Shown piece by piece: positions 21,305 to 31,645 of a DNA stretch of 64,000 nucleotides. Within the stretch, counting starts at the first letter, position 1. Each line of letters starts with the position of its first letter. The stretch is taken from assembly GCA_028697205.1 (NCBI GenBank), contig JAQVFO010000006.1:17615-81614 (forward strand), given 5' to 3'. The notes under the pieces are model-generated. The model was not told where the DNA came from, did no database searches, and saw only the letters and a list, made by a program, of their open reading frames with translations. A program made the translations under genes and the position numbers. Origin of the DNA: Candidatus Altimarinota bacterium (GTDB taxonomy: Bacteria; Patescibacteriota; Gracilibacteria; BD1-5; UBA6164).

Positions 21305-21336
21305 AAAAAAAACTGCAAAATTTTGCAGTTTTTTTT
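21305..21336. terminator. Bidirectional terminator between converging genes
   Basis: Perfect palindrome AAAAAAAACTGCAAAA / TTTTGCAGTTTTTTTT; the right arm reaches into the ddl stop codon, so it serves both strands. Confidence 0.88.
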
Positions 21337-22207
21337 ATTTATCATTTACAACTACTTTAACCAGTTCTCCAAAATTCCTTCAAGCTTTTAACCAAGATTT
21401 TGGAACAATAGATCATTCTGTCATTCATGGAATTGTATTTATTTCTAGAAAATAGATTTCATTATCTTTAACCAAAAAATCAACTCTAGCATATCATTTG
21501 CAATTAAAAAAGTTGTATATTTTTTTTGCTTGAAAAGCTAGTGAAGACTCAAGTGAAGGTTCTATTTCTGGCCATGTTTCTTTGATTTTTGGAGCATCAG
21601 AATATTTATTTTCAAAATCAAAAAATTCTCATTTTTCTTTTTGTACTTTCATAATTGGTAATACTTCAGAAGCAACAATAGATACACTATATTCTTCAGC
21701 TTCAACAAACTCTTGTACTAGTATATCATCTGTAGTATGTTGTTTTATATCTGCAATTTTTTCATTAAATTCTTTAATATTTGAAACTTTATAAGTGTAC
21801 ATAGAGCTTCATCATCTATTTGGTTTAGCAATAAGTGGAAACATATCTAAATCCAATCTTCAATTATATAAAAACTGAGCTGGAACATTTACTCATAGTT
21901 TAGAAACAAGTTCATTTGTTACATATTTATTTAAGCAAATTGCATGAGTTTCATATTTCGAAAATGTAGTATCTATTCAAAGTATTTCTAAAAAAGCAAA
22001 AATCTTTCAGTCTTCTCAGTATTGTCAATGAAAAATAGGAATTGCTAAATTGTATTTATCTTTGTTTTCCAAAAATTTTTCTAAATCAGAAGGAAAATCA
22101 TAAAAATCAAAATCTTTGTTTAAATATTTTTTAAAAAATGCAGCACTTCTAAGAGCAACCTCTCTTTCACTGCTTGTTCCACCTGATAATATAGCTATTT
22201 TTTTCAT
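21335..22207 (-). CDS. ddl: D-alanine--D-alanine ligase
   Basis: 290 aa, slightly short for Ddl. Motifs: the N-terminal SGGTSSEREVALRSA (Ddl start, Glu in the D-Ala1 site), PIFHGQYGEDGKI (the HG.yGEDG loop), KPNRGGSSMYTYKV (ATP-grasp P-loop), ARVDFLV and the C-terminal EINTIPGMTEGSIVPKSW (metal-binding Glu/Asn and closing loop). It joins two D-Ala for peptidoglycan precursors, so the cell makes or remodels murein. It stands upstream-adjacent to a small Cys-rich gene on the same strand (11-bp gap) and converges on the zinc-ribbon gene. Confidence 0.93.
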
Positions 22208-22218
22208 AATCTACAAAA

Positions 22219-22464
22219 TTAATAAATATTAACAATTGCTTCGTTTGCTTCATCTATTTGAGAAGTTACATCATACATTGATTTTTTTAATTTATAAAAA
22301 TCTAAATAATCTTTTGTACAATTTCATAAATTCTTACAAGGTTTATCAACTCTTCAACAAGCTTTATTTTTTTCTCATCTTGTACAATTTCACTGACATC
22401 ATTCTTTTCAAAATCTTATTTCTTCAAAATGTCTAGTTGGATGACTTTTTACTACATTATCCAT
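22219..22464 (-). CDS. Small cysteine-rich protein, 81 aa
   Basis: 81 aa. The N-terminal half holds five Cys in 26 residues: CQGNCTRGEKNKACGRVDKPC followed by NLGNC; the rest is one helix (DYLDFYKLKKSMYDVTSQIDEANEA). No signal peptide, so the cysteines more likely bind zinc than form disulfides. It lies 11 bp before ddl on the same strand, so co-transcription is likely. No family recognised; not a zinc ribbon of standard spacing. Confidence 0.55.
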
Positions 22465-22530
22465 AAACCAAATTTATTAATAATACTAAAAATATATTTT
22501 TAAACCTAAATTAATCAAATTTATTTTTTA

Positions 22531-22558
22531 TTGACTTTATGTTAACAAATACTATAAT
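22531..22558 (+). promoter_or_regulatory. Promoter of the 225-aa orphan
   Basis: TTGACT (22531-22536), 16-bp spacer, perfect TATAAT (22553-22558), 29 bp before the ATG. Confidence 0.7.
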
Positions 22559-22587
22559 TAAATAAATTTATTGATAATTATTTTTAA

Positions 22588-23265
22588 ATGGACGAGAAAT
22601 TGAAATATACAGGAATTTGAATTAACTTAAGAACACTTAGAGATAAATCAAACACAAAAGTTCATAAATTAGTTGAAACATTAAGCGAATCTAATGCAGA
22701 AATTTCAAGAATAATAAATGAAGAAGATGATGATTTTATAGTAACATGTAATATGTTAAATGAATTTAGTGAGCTTATTTATGATCCTATTATTTTAGCT
22801 AATATAAAAGACATAAAAATAAGCTTCTTCAATTTTTTAAAAGCAAATAGTATAAAAAATATTCCAAATATAAAAAACTTAATAAATAAAGAATGATTTA
22901 AATTTTACTTTGCAAGTCTTTTTGTAGTATTTTTAAACAAAGTTTGAAAAAATATGTTAAATAGAAATGAGGCAAAAAAAATACTTTCAATATCAGACGA
23001 CATTGAATGGAATATTCATATCTTATGAGTTTTTTTAAACTGTATTAAGCCATGAGAGATTGATGACCAAATACTAAATTATATATTGAAAAATAAAGCT
23101 AATTGTTTAACAAATGAAAAAATATTATCTTTATTGTTTGAAAAAATATGAAAAAAAAATATATCTAAATCTCATATTCATAGTATATTCAATACTATTT
23201 CTGAAAGTCTATTACCTCATTTAAATTGATTGATAATTGATTTTGAACTTTTAGTGACTATCTAA
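22588..23265 (+). CDS. Hypothetical protein, 225 aa
   Basis: A soluble helical protein beginning MDEKLKYTGINLRTLRDKSN. Helix-rich throughout with no motif known to me; the middle (GFKFYFASLFVVFLNKVG) is hydrophobic but reads as an amphipathic repeat helix rather than a membrane span. It has a consensus promoter and converges on uvrD, the last base pairs overlapping. Function unknown. In style it resembles the other orphan helical genes at 15274, 15903 and 29924, but I cannot show homology. Confidence 0.6.
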
Positions 23266-25613
23266 ATTTTTTTAATTGGTGCTATTTTTATGTTCATCTT
23301 TACTATTCATTTTTCACTAAATGCAATTTCTGCTAATTCTCCAGAAAGTGATGTAATTATTCAATTACCAAATTTATGATGATTTACTCTATCTCAAAGA
23401 GAAAAAGTTGAAACATCATTAAATTCTTTTACTTTAATTTTTGGAATAGAAAATCATTGTCATCATAAAATTGTTTCAGAATCTTTTAAATTTATTCAAA
23501 AACTAGATCACAATCAAAAATTTGATATTTCCATTTTATAATCTTCTATCAATTCTTTTGGGATTTCTTTTATAAATCTTGATACGATATTTCTAACATA
23601 ATTACCAAAATAAAATCTTTCAATTGCTCTAGATATATAGAGCTCTTTTTTTGCTCTAGTCATAGCTACATACATAAGTCTTCTCTCTTCTTCTAATTCT
23701 TTTTCTGATTCTAAACTTCTTATATGAGGAAAAATAGATTCCTCAACTCATGCAATAAAAACTCTTTTTTGTTCAAGTCATTTACTTGTGTGAATTGTCA
23801 TCAATGTTACATAATCAGCATCATTTTCAACACTATCTAAATCTGATATAAGAGCTACTTCTTCCAAAAATTGAGAAAGTGATTCTGTTGGTCATAGTCA
23901 ATTATAATTTGTTGCTAGATTTATAAGTTCCTTTATATTATCCATTTTTCATTCTGCTTCTTCTGTTCAAAACTCATCTATCAAATATGTTTTATAATCA
24001 AGTTTATCAACTATATGTTGTATTAAATCTGCAACCTCTGTTCTTTTTGCTACTTCTCTGAAATTTAACATTAAGTTAAAAAATCACTTTACAGCACTCT
24101 TTGCTCAATTATTTAAATCATCTATTTCTTCAACATTTTCTAAGATTTGAAAATATGGTAAAGAAAAATTATTTTTATAAATATCAAGCACTTCTAAAGT
24201 TCTAGAACCAATCTTACGAGATGGAGTATTTATAATTCTTTTAAACCCTATAACATCATTTGGATTAAAAATAGCTTTTAAATATCAAATTATATCTTTT
24301 ACTTCTTTTCTGTCGTAAAATTTTAATCATCAAACAACTTTATATGGAATTCATTTTGATAGTAAAGCTTCTTCTATTTGACGAGATTGTCAGTTTGTAC
24401 GATACAAAATTAAGTTATCAGAGTATTTACTAATTTGTCATTCCGACTGAAATGGAGAAATCTGTTCTTTGCTATTTTCAATACTATTATTTAAAGCATA
24501 ATTTGTCTCTTCAACAGATTTATCAACTCATATTCATTCGCTCGAAATGACATTTTTATTCATTTTTTCTTCTATTATTTTTGCTATAATTGATGCTTCT
24601 AGTTTATCATCTGGAGCATCTATAAAAATGATTTTTTCTCAACTTTCATTTTCAGTCCAAAGAGTTTTTTCCAGTGCTGTTTTATTATTTTTTACTACAC
24701 AGTTTGCAGCGTCAATTATACATTTTGTACTACGATAATTTTGTTCCAATTTTACTACAACTGCCTCAGAATAATCTCTTTTGAAATTTATTATATTTCT
24801 CATATCAGCTCAACGCCAAGAATAGATTGATTGCCAATCATCACCAACTACTGCTAAATTTCTATATTTTGAAGCTAGAAGTTTAATTATTTGGTATTGA
24901 ACCATATTTGTATCTTGATATTCATCTACCATTATATATTTGTACTTTTCTTGATAATAATCCAAAATTGTATGATTTTTTAATATTTGAAGTGTCTTAA
25001 AAAGTATGTCGTCAAAATCTAAAGCATTGTTTTCTGACATCTTTTTTTCATAAATATTGTATACCTGAGAAACTTTTTCTTTTATAAAACTATCAACAGC
25101 TCATACATAATCTTTTGCAGCCAATCAACTATTTTTAGCTTCACTTATATAATATGCTATTTGTCTTGCCGGAAATTGTTTTTCATCTAATTGCAAATCT
25201 ACCGTTATAATTCATTTTAATAATTTAAGTTTATCATCTTCATCATAAATTATAAAATCTTTTTTTAAATTGATTCAAAGTTCAGATAAATCATATTTAT
25301 TTAAAACATCTTTAAGTAAGTAAACTCAGATAGAATGGAAAGTTCCAATAAGTGGTAAATTTCATTTTTGTCTATAAATATTGTTATCAATATGAATTCA
25401 AAGCCTTTTTCATATTCTTTCTCTCATCTCTTTTGCAGCTTTGTTTGTAAATGTAACACAAAGAATTTCCGCTGGATTAATTCAAACTTCTTTTATCATA
25501 TGTTCTACTCTAGCTGTAAGAGTTGCTGTCTTTCAAGATCATGCTCAAGCTATAATCAAAAGTGGTCAATTTATTGTATTTTTTGCTAATTCTTGTTTTT
25601 CGTTTAAATGCAT
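23262..25613 (-). CDS. uvrD: UvrD/PcrA-type superfamily 1 DNA helicase
   Basis: 783 aa. Motifs: Walker A AGAGSGKT (residues 22-29), [13 protein letters not shown] (Ia), [14 protein letters not shown] (Walker B, about 229), [16 protein letters not shown] (III), QNYRST (IV, about 288), YRTNGQSR, TIHTSKGLE (V), [16 protein letters not shown] (VI). The C-terminus is the Tudor-like domain ([16 protein letters not shown]). It unwinds DNA in excision and mismatch repair. Residues ~354-393 are an extra segment encoded by a palindromic insertion (24436-24552) between motif IV and YRTN. The ATG is followed by HLNEKQ, the usual PcrA start. Confidence 0.95.
24436..24552. repeat. 117-bp palindromic element inserted in frame in uvrD
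   Basis: The element is bounded by TGTCATTCCGA (24436-24446) and TCGAAATGACA (24542-24552), which are inverted copies with one mismatch; the similarity extends inward (CYGAA; and an AAATCT copy near each arm). It is exactly 117 bp (39 codons) and has no TAA/TAG in the uvrD frame but three TGA, so it is translatable only because TGA is Gly. Other UvrD proteins have a short linker here. Similar TGTCATTYCGA repeats are, from memory, widespread in other bacteria; not verified here. Confidence 0.75.
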
Positions 25614-25740
25614 TTTTATTTTGTTATTTTTAGTAAAAATTATAAAAAAGAGTTTATTTATTTTAATTTTTTTTCAAAGTTATTTTTACTTTTATTTAAA
25701 AATAAATATTATAAATTTATTAATTTATAAAGAATTATTT

Positions 25741-26646
25741 ATGAAACAATATCTAGATTTACTAAACCATATAATAACTAATTGAACTGATAAAACAGAT
25801 AGAACTTGAGTTTGAACTAGAAGTGTTTTTGGTTATCAGATGAGATTTGATTTATCATCAGGATTTCCACTTTTAACTACAAAAAAAGTATTTTTAAGAT
25901 GAATAATTCATGAACTTATTTGGTTTTTAGCATGAGATACAAACATAAAATATCTAGTAGATAACAATGTAAAAATTTGGAATGAATGGCCGTTTACAGC
26001 TTATTTAAAAGCAAATAATCTAGAAAAAGATTTTCCTAGATATTCAGAAGTTTGGTCAAAAAAATTGGAAGAATTTATTGAAAATATAAAAACAGATAAT
26101 GAATTTGCAAAAAAATGGTGAGAATTAGGTCCAGTTTATGGAAAACAATGGAGAGATTTTGGTTGAGTAGATCAAATAACAACAGTAATAAATCAAATCA
26201 AAAAAACTCCAGATAGTAGAAGACTTATAGTTTCAGCATGGAATCCAACAGAGATAGAAGAAATGGCTAAATCAGGACTTCCTCCTTGTCATACGCTTTT
26301 CCAATTCTATGTAGCAAATTGACGTCTTAGTTGCCAACTATACCAAAGATCTGCTGATACTTTTCTTTGAGTTCCATTCAATATAGCATCTTATGCTCTA
26401 CTAACTATGATGGTTGCTCAAGTTTGTGATTTAGAACCTTGAGATTTTGTACATACACTTTGAGATGCACATATTTATAGTAATCATTTTGATCAAGTAA
26501 AAGAACAATTATCAAGAAATCCTTTACCATTGCCAACTATGAAAATAAATCCAAATATAAAAGACATATTTTCATTTAAAATTGATGATTTTGAATTAGT
26601 TTGATATGAAAGCCATCCTGCAATAAAAGCTCCTATTGCTGTATAA
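25741..26646 (+). CDS. thyA: Thymidylate synthase
   Basis: 301 aa. ThyA motifs in order: [76 protein letters not shown] (nucleophile Cys) and [24 protein letters not shown]. All catalytic and folate-binding positions are present. It methylates dUMP with methylene-THF. The insert between residues ~85 and 130 is the one normally seen in longer ThyA forms. Divergent from uvrD with its own A/T-rich leader. Confidence 0.97.
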
Positions 26647-26719
26647 AAATGATGAAATATTTGCATATATAAAAAATATATAGTAAAATTTATATGTATT
26701 ATTAATTAATTTTTTATAT

Positions 26720-26914
26720 ATGTTTGATTTTTTAAGACCTAGAAAAAAAACTAATTTCCAATTGTTATTTTGGTCACTTTATATTTCAACTGTTGTAACA
26801 TTGACAGCTAAAATACTACAATTATCATCTGACCTTACAATTCAGATTTTAGCTCAACATCCTGAGTTAGCACAATATTCAACTATGGTAAAATTATATG
26901 TAATTTTTAGTTAA
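26720..26914 (+). CDS. Small membrane protein, 64 aa (paralogue of 18425-18601)
   Basis: 64 aa: basic N-terminus (MFDFLRPRKKTNF), one membrane helix (LLFWSLYISTVVTLTAKIL) and tail HPELAQYSTMVKLYVIFS. Shares RKKxN, LxW, TLTxKI and P[DE]LAQYSTxV with the 58-aa protein at 18425. No Gly and therefore no TGA. Monocistronic, its stop codon lying inside a perfect palindrome that may terminate transcription. Function unknown. Confidence 0.75.
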   Translation: MFDFLRPRKKTNFQLLFWSLYISTVVTLTAKILQLSSDLTIQILAQHPELAQYSTMVKLYVIFS

Positions 26915-26940
26915 TAAAATCAAAATATTTTGATTTTATT
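26913..26940 (+). terminator. Palindrome at the end of the 64-aa gene
   Basis: 28-bp perfect palindrome AATAAAATCAAAAT / ATTTTGATTTTATT that overlaps the stop codon. No long T-run, so termination is likely but not certain. Confidence 0.5.
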
Positions 26941-26964
26941 ACTTTAGTTAATCTTGTTATAAAA

Positions 26965-26992
26965 AAAGCTTAGATATTATTACCTAAGCTTT
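26965..26992 (-). terminator. Terminator of the KdtA-like gene
   Basis: AAAGCTTAG / CTAAGCTTT (26965-26973 and 26984-26992) followed on the minus strand by T-run; the right arm contains the TAG stop of the gene. Confidence 0.75.
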
Positions 26993-28162
26993 AAATTTTT
27001 CTGGAAAATTTTTAATTAAAAATCTATAAAATACTCAATAAATAAGTGGGATAATTCTATCTTTATACATTTTTTGAAAATCATTATATCTATTTTGTAT
27101 TTCCTCTCTATCAATAGATAAGAAATCATCTACTTTATTTTGATCTTTATCTCTTGAATTAATATATAAAAGCAATCCTGTATTTTCTCAAAAATATGAT
27201 ATAAGCCAATTATGATTATACCTATTTTCAAGTTCATTACTTATAACTGTCAAATTACCTGCATGCATAGGTTCAGCTATATTATGTCATCATAAAACAA
27301 AAGATCATTTTACTTTATCAGCGTAGTAAGCAGAATTTAGATAACCCATTGAATTAAATAAAACTCACTTTTTTATAAACATTGCTGCATTATTTAAAGG
27401 CATTTTAGGTAAAGAAATTGCTTGTAAATTATCAGGAATACTAAAAGGGATATTATATGTACTTCATCAAATAAAAATATCTTTATTAATAGTAGAAAAT
27501 ATTTCATTTAATTCACTAATTTTTTCAGGATTAGGGTTTGTTTTTAAAAGTTTAAATAAACATGTATTAAAAAGTCCATTTCACATCAAATCAATAAATC
27601 ACACACTATCACTATTAAATTGATTATGTCACAAATAATTTTTTATCTCATCCATATCTCAAAAAATAATCTGAGCATCTGGTAAAAAAGCTTTTAATTT
27701 ATCAAAAAAATATCATTGAGCAACATCTGAACTTGATAAATTTGGAAAAGTTAATACATCAAATTTTCACTTAATCTTTTTTTCAAAATCATCTTTACTC
27801 ATAGATAACCTATCTATAACAAATCAAATCAAATCACTTCAAGGTTCAATATTTTCTAAATCTAAAATTTCTATAACTTCGGGAGTATTCATTAAAATAT
27901 TTTTATTATAAATATTTCAAAAGAAGAACTCCTTAAATTTAGAAAAACTCATATTTGGATACTTTTTAAAAATAGCTTCTAATGTATCTTGTCTAAAACG
28001 AAATCATTTTTCCTCTGTTTCTACTTTTTTTAAATAATCATAAGAAAGACCCAAAACATTAAGTCTTGAGTTTATACTTTTTTTGGTATCTGTAATAGTT
28101 TTTGATATTTTTCAACTATTTGTATTTGTACCTTGTCTATTTTCTAACTTTTGTAACTCCAT
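26984..28162 (-). CDS. KdtA-like (GT30-type) glycosyltransferase-fold protein
   Basis: 392 aa, soluble. The C-terminal half has FVLGGHNIAEPMHAGNLTVISNELENRYNH in outline, resembling the GGHN..EP...P.I.G....N motif of Kdo transferase WaaA/KdtA; upstream IFIGGSTYNIPF would be the preceding nucleotide-sugar strand. The N-terminal ~150 residues are not recognisable. WaaA adds Kdo to lipid A, which this lineage is not expected to make, so another acceptor is likely. Monocistronic, minus strand. The fold call is moderate; specificity unknown. Confidence 0.5.
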
Positions 28163-28333
28163 CTTTTAGAGTAATTTATAATAAGTTAATTATATATATT
28201 TTAAACTAAAAACAAATTTTTGACAAATTTAACTACTTATTTCCTTGATAAAAATCAAAAAATTAATACAATACAAACTAATTTCAAATTCATAATTTGT
28301 TATTTTTTACTTGTTATTTTTTATTTAAATTTT

Positions 28334-29908
28334 ATGTACTCAAACGAATCCATTGATAGAATAGAGAAAATTAAAAAATTAAAAGAAGCATGAGTTATAG
28401 TTTATGCAAATAACTACCACTGAAAAGTTGATATTCAAGATGTTTTAAAAAAACAAGATAAATCAAAAGAAGTTGAATTACTACAAGAAACTTGAGCTTC
28501 ATGAGACTTCAAAACTGCTTGAAGAATGATGAGTTATAAAAGTCATTGAAAACTTGCATTTGCAAAGATAACTGACCATACTTGAACTATACAAATCTGT
28601 TTTATGAAAGACAAATTCAAATTTAATACTTGAAAAGAAGTTATTGATAGTTTAATCATAGACTCTGAAGAAAAATCATCTTATAAAATATCAGAAAAAT
28701 TTACAAATGTTTGAGATTATATTGGTATTATTTGAGATTTGTTTCTAACTAAACACTGAGAATTAACAATTTTTGTAAAAGAATTTCAAATACTAGCAAA
28801 AGCTATTCGTCCACTTCCTGAGAAATTTCACTGAATTCAAGATGAAGAAACTATCTATAGACAAAGATATCTTGATATGATTATGAATGAAGAAAGTTTT
28901 TCTAGATTTAAACTTAGAAGTAAATTTATAAAAACACTTAGAGATTTTTATGATAAAAATAGTTTTTTTGAAATTGAAACTCCTGTTTTAGGTAATGCAG
29001 CTTCTGGTGCTGCTGCCGCTCCTTTTATAACTCATCATAATGATTTTGATGAAGATTTCTTTATGAGAATTTCTCCAGAAACTTATTTAAAAAGAGCTAC
29101 TGTTGGTAGATTCGAAAGAGTAGTAGAGTTTACAAGAAACTTCAGAAATGAGTGATCTGATCCAAGTCATATGCAAGAATTCTCTGCAATAGAACATTAC
29201 TCTGCTTGGTGGAATTATGAAGACAATATGAAATTTACAGAAGAGATGTTTGATTATTTATTTAAAAATATTCCAGAACTAAAAAAAGAAGTACTTGTAA
29301 AAGATAAAATGTGACTTGAAAAAATGGTTAATTTTGCAACTCCTTGGGCCAGAATTGATTATATAGAATGAGTTAAAAATGCTTGTGGAATTGATGTATC
29401 AAAGTATTTTATATGAGATGAAAAAATGCTTATAGAAGATATTAAAAAAGCATGAGTACAATTTGAATGAATGGATAAAATGGTAGTTCCAACACTTATA
29501 GATTACCTTTACAAAAAAGTACTTAGACCAAGTATAACTGGACCAGCTTTTGTTTATAACTATCCAAAAACTATGCAACCTCTTGCAAGACAAAGTGATA
29601 CAAATCCTGAAATCGTAGAACAATTTCAAGTAGTTGTAAATTGATGGGAAATAATAAAAGCTTATAGTGAGCTTGTAGATCCTCAAATACAAAGAACTAA
29701 TTTTGAAGATCAAGCAAAAGCAAAAGAAATGTGAGATGAAGAAGCAACTCCATGAGATGAAGATTTTGTTTATGCAATGGAATATGGTATGCCTCCTCAA
29801 TCAGGTTGGTGAATGTGAATTGAAAGAGTCTTCTCTCTACTTACGGAACAAAGTAATTTAAGAGATGTAGTATTATTCCCTTTAATGAAAAGTGAAAAAA
29901 ATAATTAA
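28334..29908 (+). CDS. lysS: Lysyl-tRNA synthetase, class II
   Basis: 524 aa. An OB-fold anticodon domain (GRMMSYKS... QICFMKDKF; GDYIGIIGDLFLTKHGELTIFV) precedes a class II core: motif 1 FEIETPVLG, motif 2 EFTRNFRNEGSDPSHMQEFSAIE and motif 3 GGGMGIERVFSLL. Normal length. Residues ~218-224 (ASGAAAA) correspond to the flexible loop (usually GGA.ARPF) before the HHN segment. Much of the core uses GGT/GGA beside TGA. Charges tRNA-Lys; the downstream orphan follows at 15 bp. Confidence 0.96.
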
Positions 29909-29923
29909 TTATAATAAATTTTT

Positions 29924-30307
29924 ATGCTAAATACTGTTTTATACTGATATGATGAACTAGAAAAAAAAATTCAAAAAAAATTTACCTGAAATAATATTCT
30001 AGATGTATTAATAAGTAAAAAAGATGTTTTTACTTTTAATGAATTTAAATGATTAAAAAATATTAACAATTTTGCAATATTTTTTAATCAAAATGGTATT
30101 TGATTCTCAAACTTAAATAAACAAAGTTTTATAAAAAGATTTTATGAAGAAAATCAAGAAATGTATAATACATTATGTGATTTAATTACTCATTTAGAGT
30201 GAAAAATTACTGATAATAACAACCAAGAAATTATTAAGTTATTATATTCTGCATATGTTATTATCAAAAACTATGAATGAGTAAGTAACTTAGATTTATT
30301 TAGATAA
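29924..30307 (+). CDS. Hypothetical protein, 127 aa
   Basis: 127 aa, soluble and helical, beginning MLNTVLYGYDELEKKIQKKF. No membrane segment or motif. It follows lysS by 15 bp on the same strand and ends at a strong terminator, so it is probably co-transcribed with lysS. Not recognised; no evidence linking it to tRNA metabolism beyond position. Confidence 0.55.
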
Positions 30308-30315
30308 ATTAAAAT

Positions 30316-30354
30316 AAAAAAGACTATAAATTTATGAAATTTATAGTCTTTTTT
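30316..30354. terminator. Long bidirectional terminator
   Basis: 18-bp perfect stem AAAAAAGACTATAAATTT / AAATTTATAGTCTTTTTT (30316-30333 and 30337-30354), loop ATG, between converging genes. Confidence 0.9.
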
Positions 30355-30365
30355 ATTTTTTTTAT

Positions 30366-31502
30366 TTATTTATCCAATAACTCATCAATTCATTTATCAG
30401 CATCTTTCAACATTCATTCTATAAAATAATACAAACTTACTCAAATTAAAAGTCATGCTATTCAAAATAAATGTTCTGAAACTATAAGTATCACAAAAGT
30501 TAAACTAACAGGAAGATTTAAAAATGATGAAACTATTTTTGGATTTAGATAATAAGCTTCAACAAAATGAACAATTGTAATAAGTATTAATAATGCTAAA
30601 ATTGTCCCAAATCATCATATACTATATCAAACAAAAAGAATAGGAACAGAAGAAATAAAAGTTCAAAGTACTGGGATTAAACCACAAATAAACACAATAA
30701 TAATTAATGTAAGTATGTAAGGAAAAACCGTATTATACATTGCTCAGATTATATATAATCATACAGCAGTTAATAATGTATTTACAAATGCAATCATTGC
30801 TTGAGCTTTAAGTATCATTCAAAAACTCTTAACTATTCTTTCAAAAAAATCTTCATATTCATAGTAAAAGAAAGAAAAATTAGATTTTTTTATTCAAAAG
30901 AAATATTCTTTAAGTTTATTTCTATCAACAATAAAAATATAACTTAAAATTATAGATAAAAATATTTGTAAAAATAAATATCAAGCTGATTTTAATTTGT
31001 TAAAGACTTCAAATACAATTCACATATCTTGAGTATTAACAACTTCTGTAATACTTCATCATAACTCTGTATTAAATGCAATTAAATCTTGTAATTTTGT
31101 AACAACATTATCAACTTCATTTTTAACAAATGGAATTTTCTCAGGTAATGATACCAATTCATCAACTATTTTTGGCAATACATCTGAAAGCGTAAATATT
31201 ATAAATGCAACAAGTATAACATATTCAATAAGAACAATTACATTTAGAGAAAATCATTTATGTAAAATCTTTTTAAATTTGTTTTTTATAACAGTTTTTT
31301 CTATTAAGTAATCAACTTTATCTTTTAAAAATTCTCAAAAAGATGCAAATAAATATGCAAATATAAAAGTTAGAAAAAATATAAATGCAAAATCTTTAAG
31401 CAAATAAAAAAACAATATAAGTAATAGATATGCAATTATTTTTTTAATAAATTTTTTTGTTAAAAACATTTTTGATATCTTTTTTACTTCTGATGACTTC
31501 AT
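30366..31502 (-). CDS. AI-2E/PerM family permease
   Basis: 378 aa with about eight membrane helices. Features of the AI-2E family: paired N-terminal helices (IIAYLLLILFFYLLKDFAFIFFLTF), a long amphipathic extracytoplasmic region (residues ~95-190), LKAQAMIAFVNTLLTAVGLYIIG, the IPVLGTFISSVPILFV strand-loop, and HFVEAYYLNPKIVSSFLNLPV near the C-terminus. Family members export small molecules or ions; the substrate is unknown. Divergent from the gnd operon; a second member is at 55337-56476. Confidence 0.9.
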
Positions 31503-31576
31503 AAATATATGATTAATTTTAAATCTTGTTTTATTTTATCTCTTTTTTATTTTTTACAAATAAAAAATATATATTT

Positions 31577-31619
31577 TTGACATTATAAAATACATATATA
31601 TTATGAGAACAATTCTCAT
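31577..31619 (+). promoter_or_regulatory. Promoter region of gnd-zwf-pgl with Fur-like palindrome
   Basis: TTGACA at 31577-31582 is followed by TATATT/ATTATG near 31597-31605. Overlapping this, ATGAGAA-CAA-TTCTCAT (31603-31619) is a perfect 7-3-7 inverted repeat resembling Fur-family boxes (TGAxAATnATTnTCA). A repressor bound there would block the promoter of the NADPH-generating operon. The promoter call is moderate; the regulator is inferred. Confidence 0.5.
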
Positions 31620-31645
31620 TTATTATTATTTTATAAATATAACAT

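Noticed and set aside
23280..23541. Plus-strand frame starting MFIFTIHFS near 23290.
   Set aside because: The opposite strand encodes the UvrD C-terminal Tudor-like domain in the same bases.
26913..26940. Palindrome as an operator.
   Set aside because: It lies at a gene's 3' end, overlapping the stop codon, so a terminator role is more likely.
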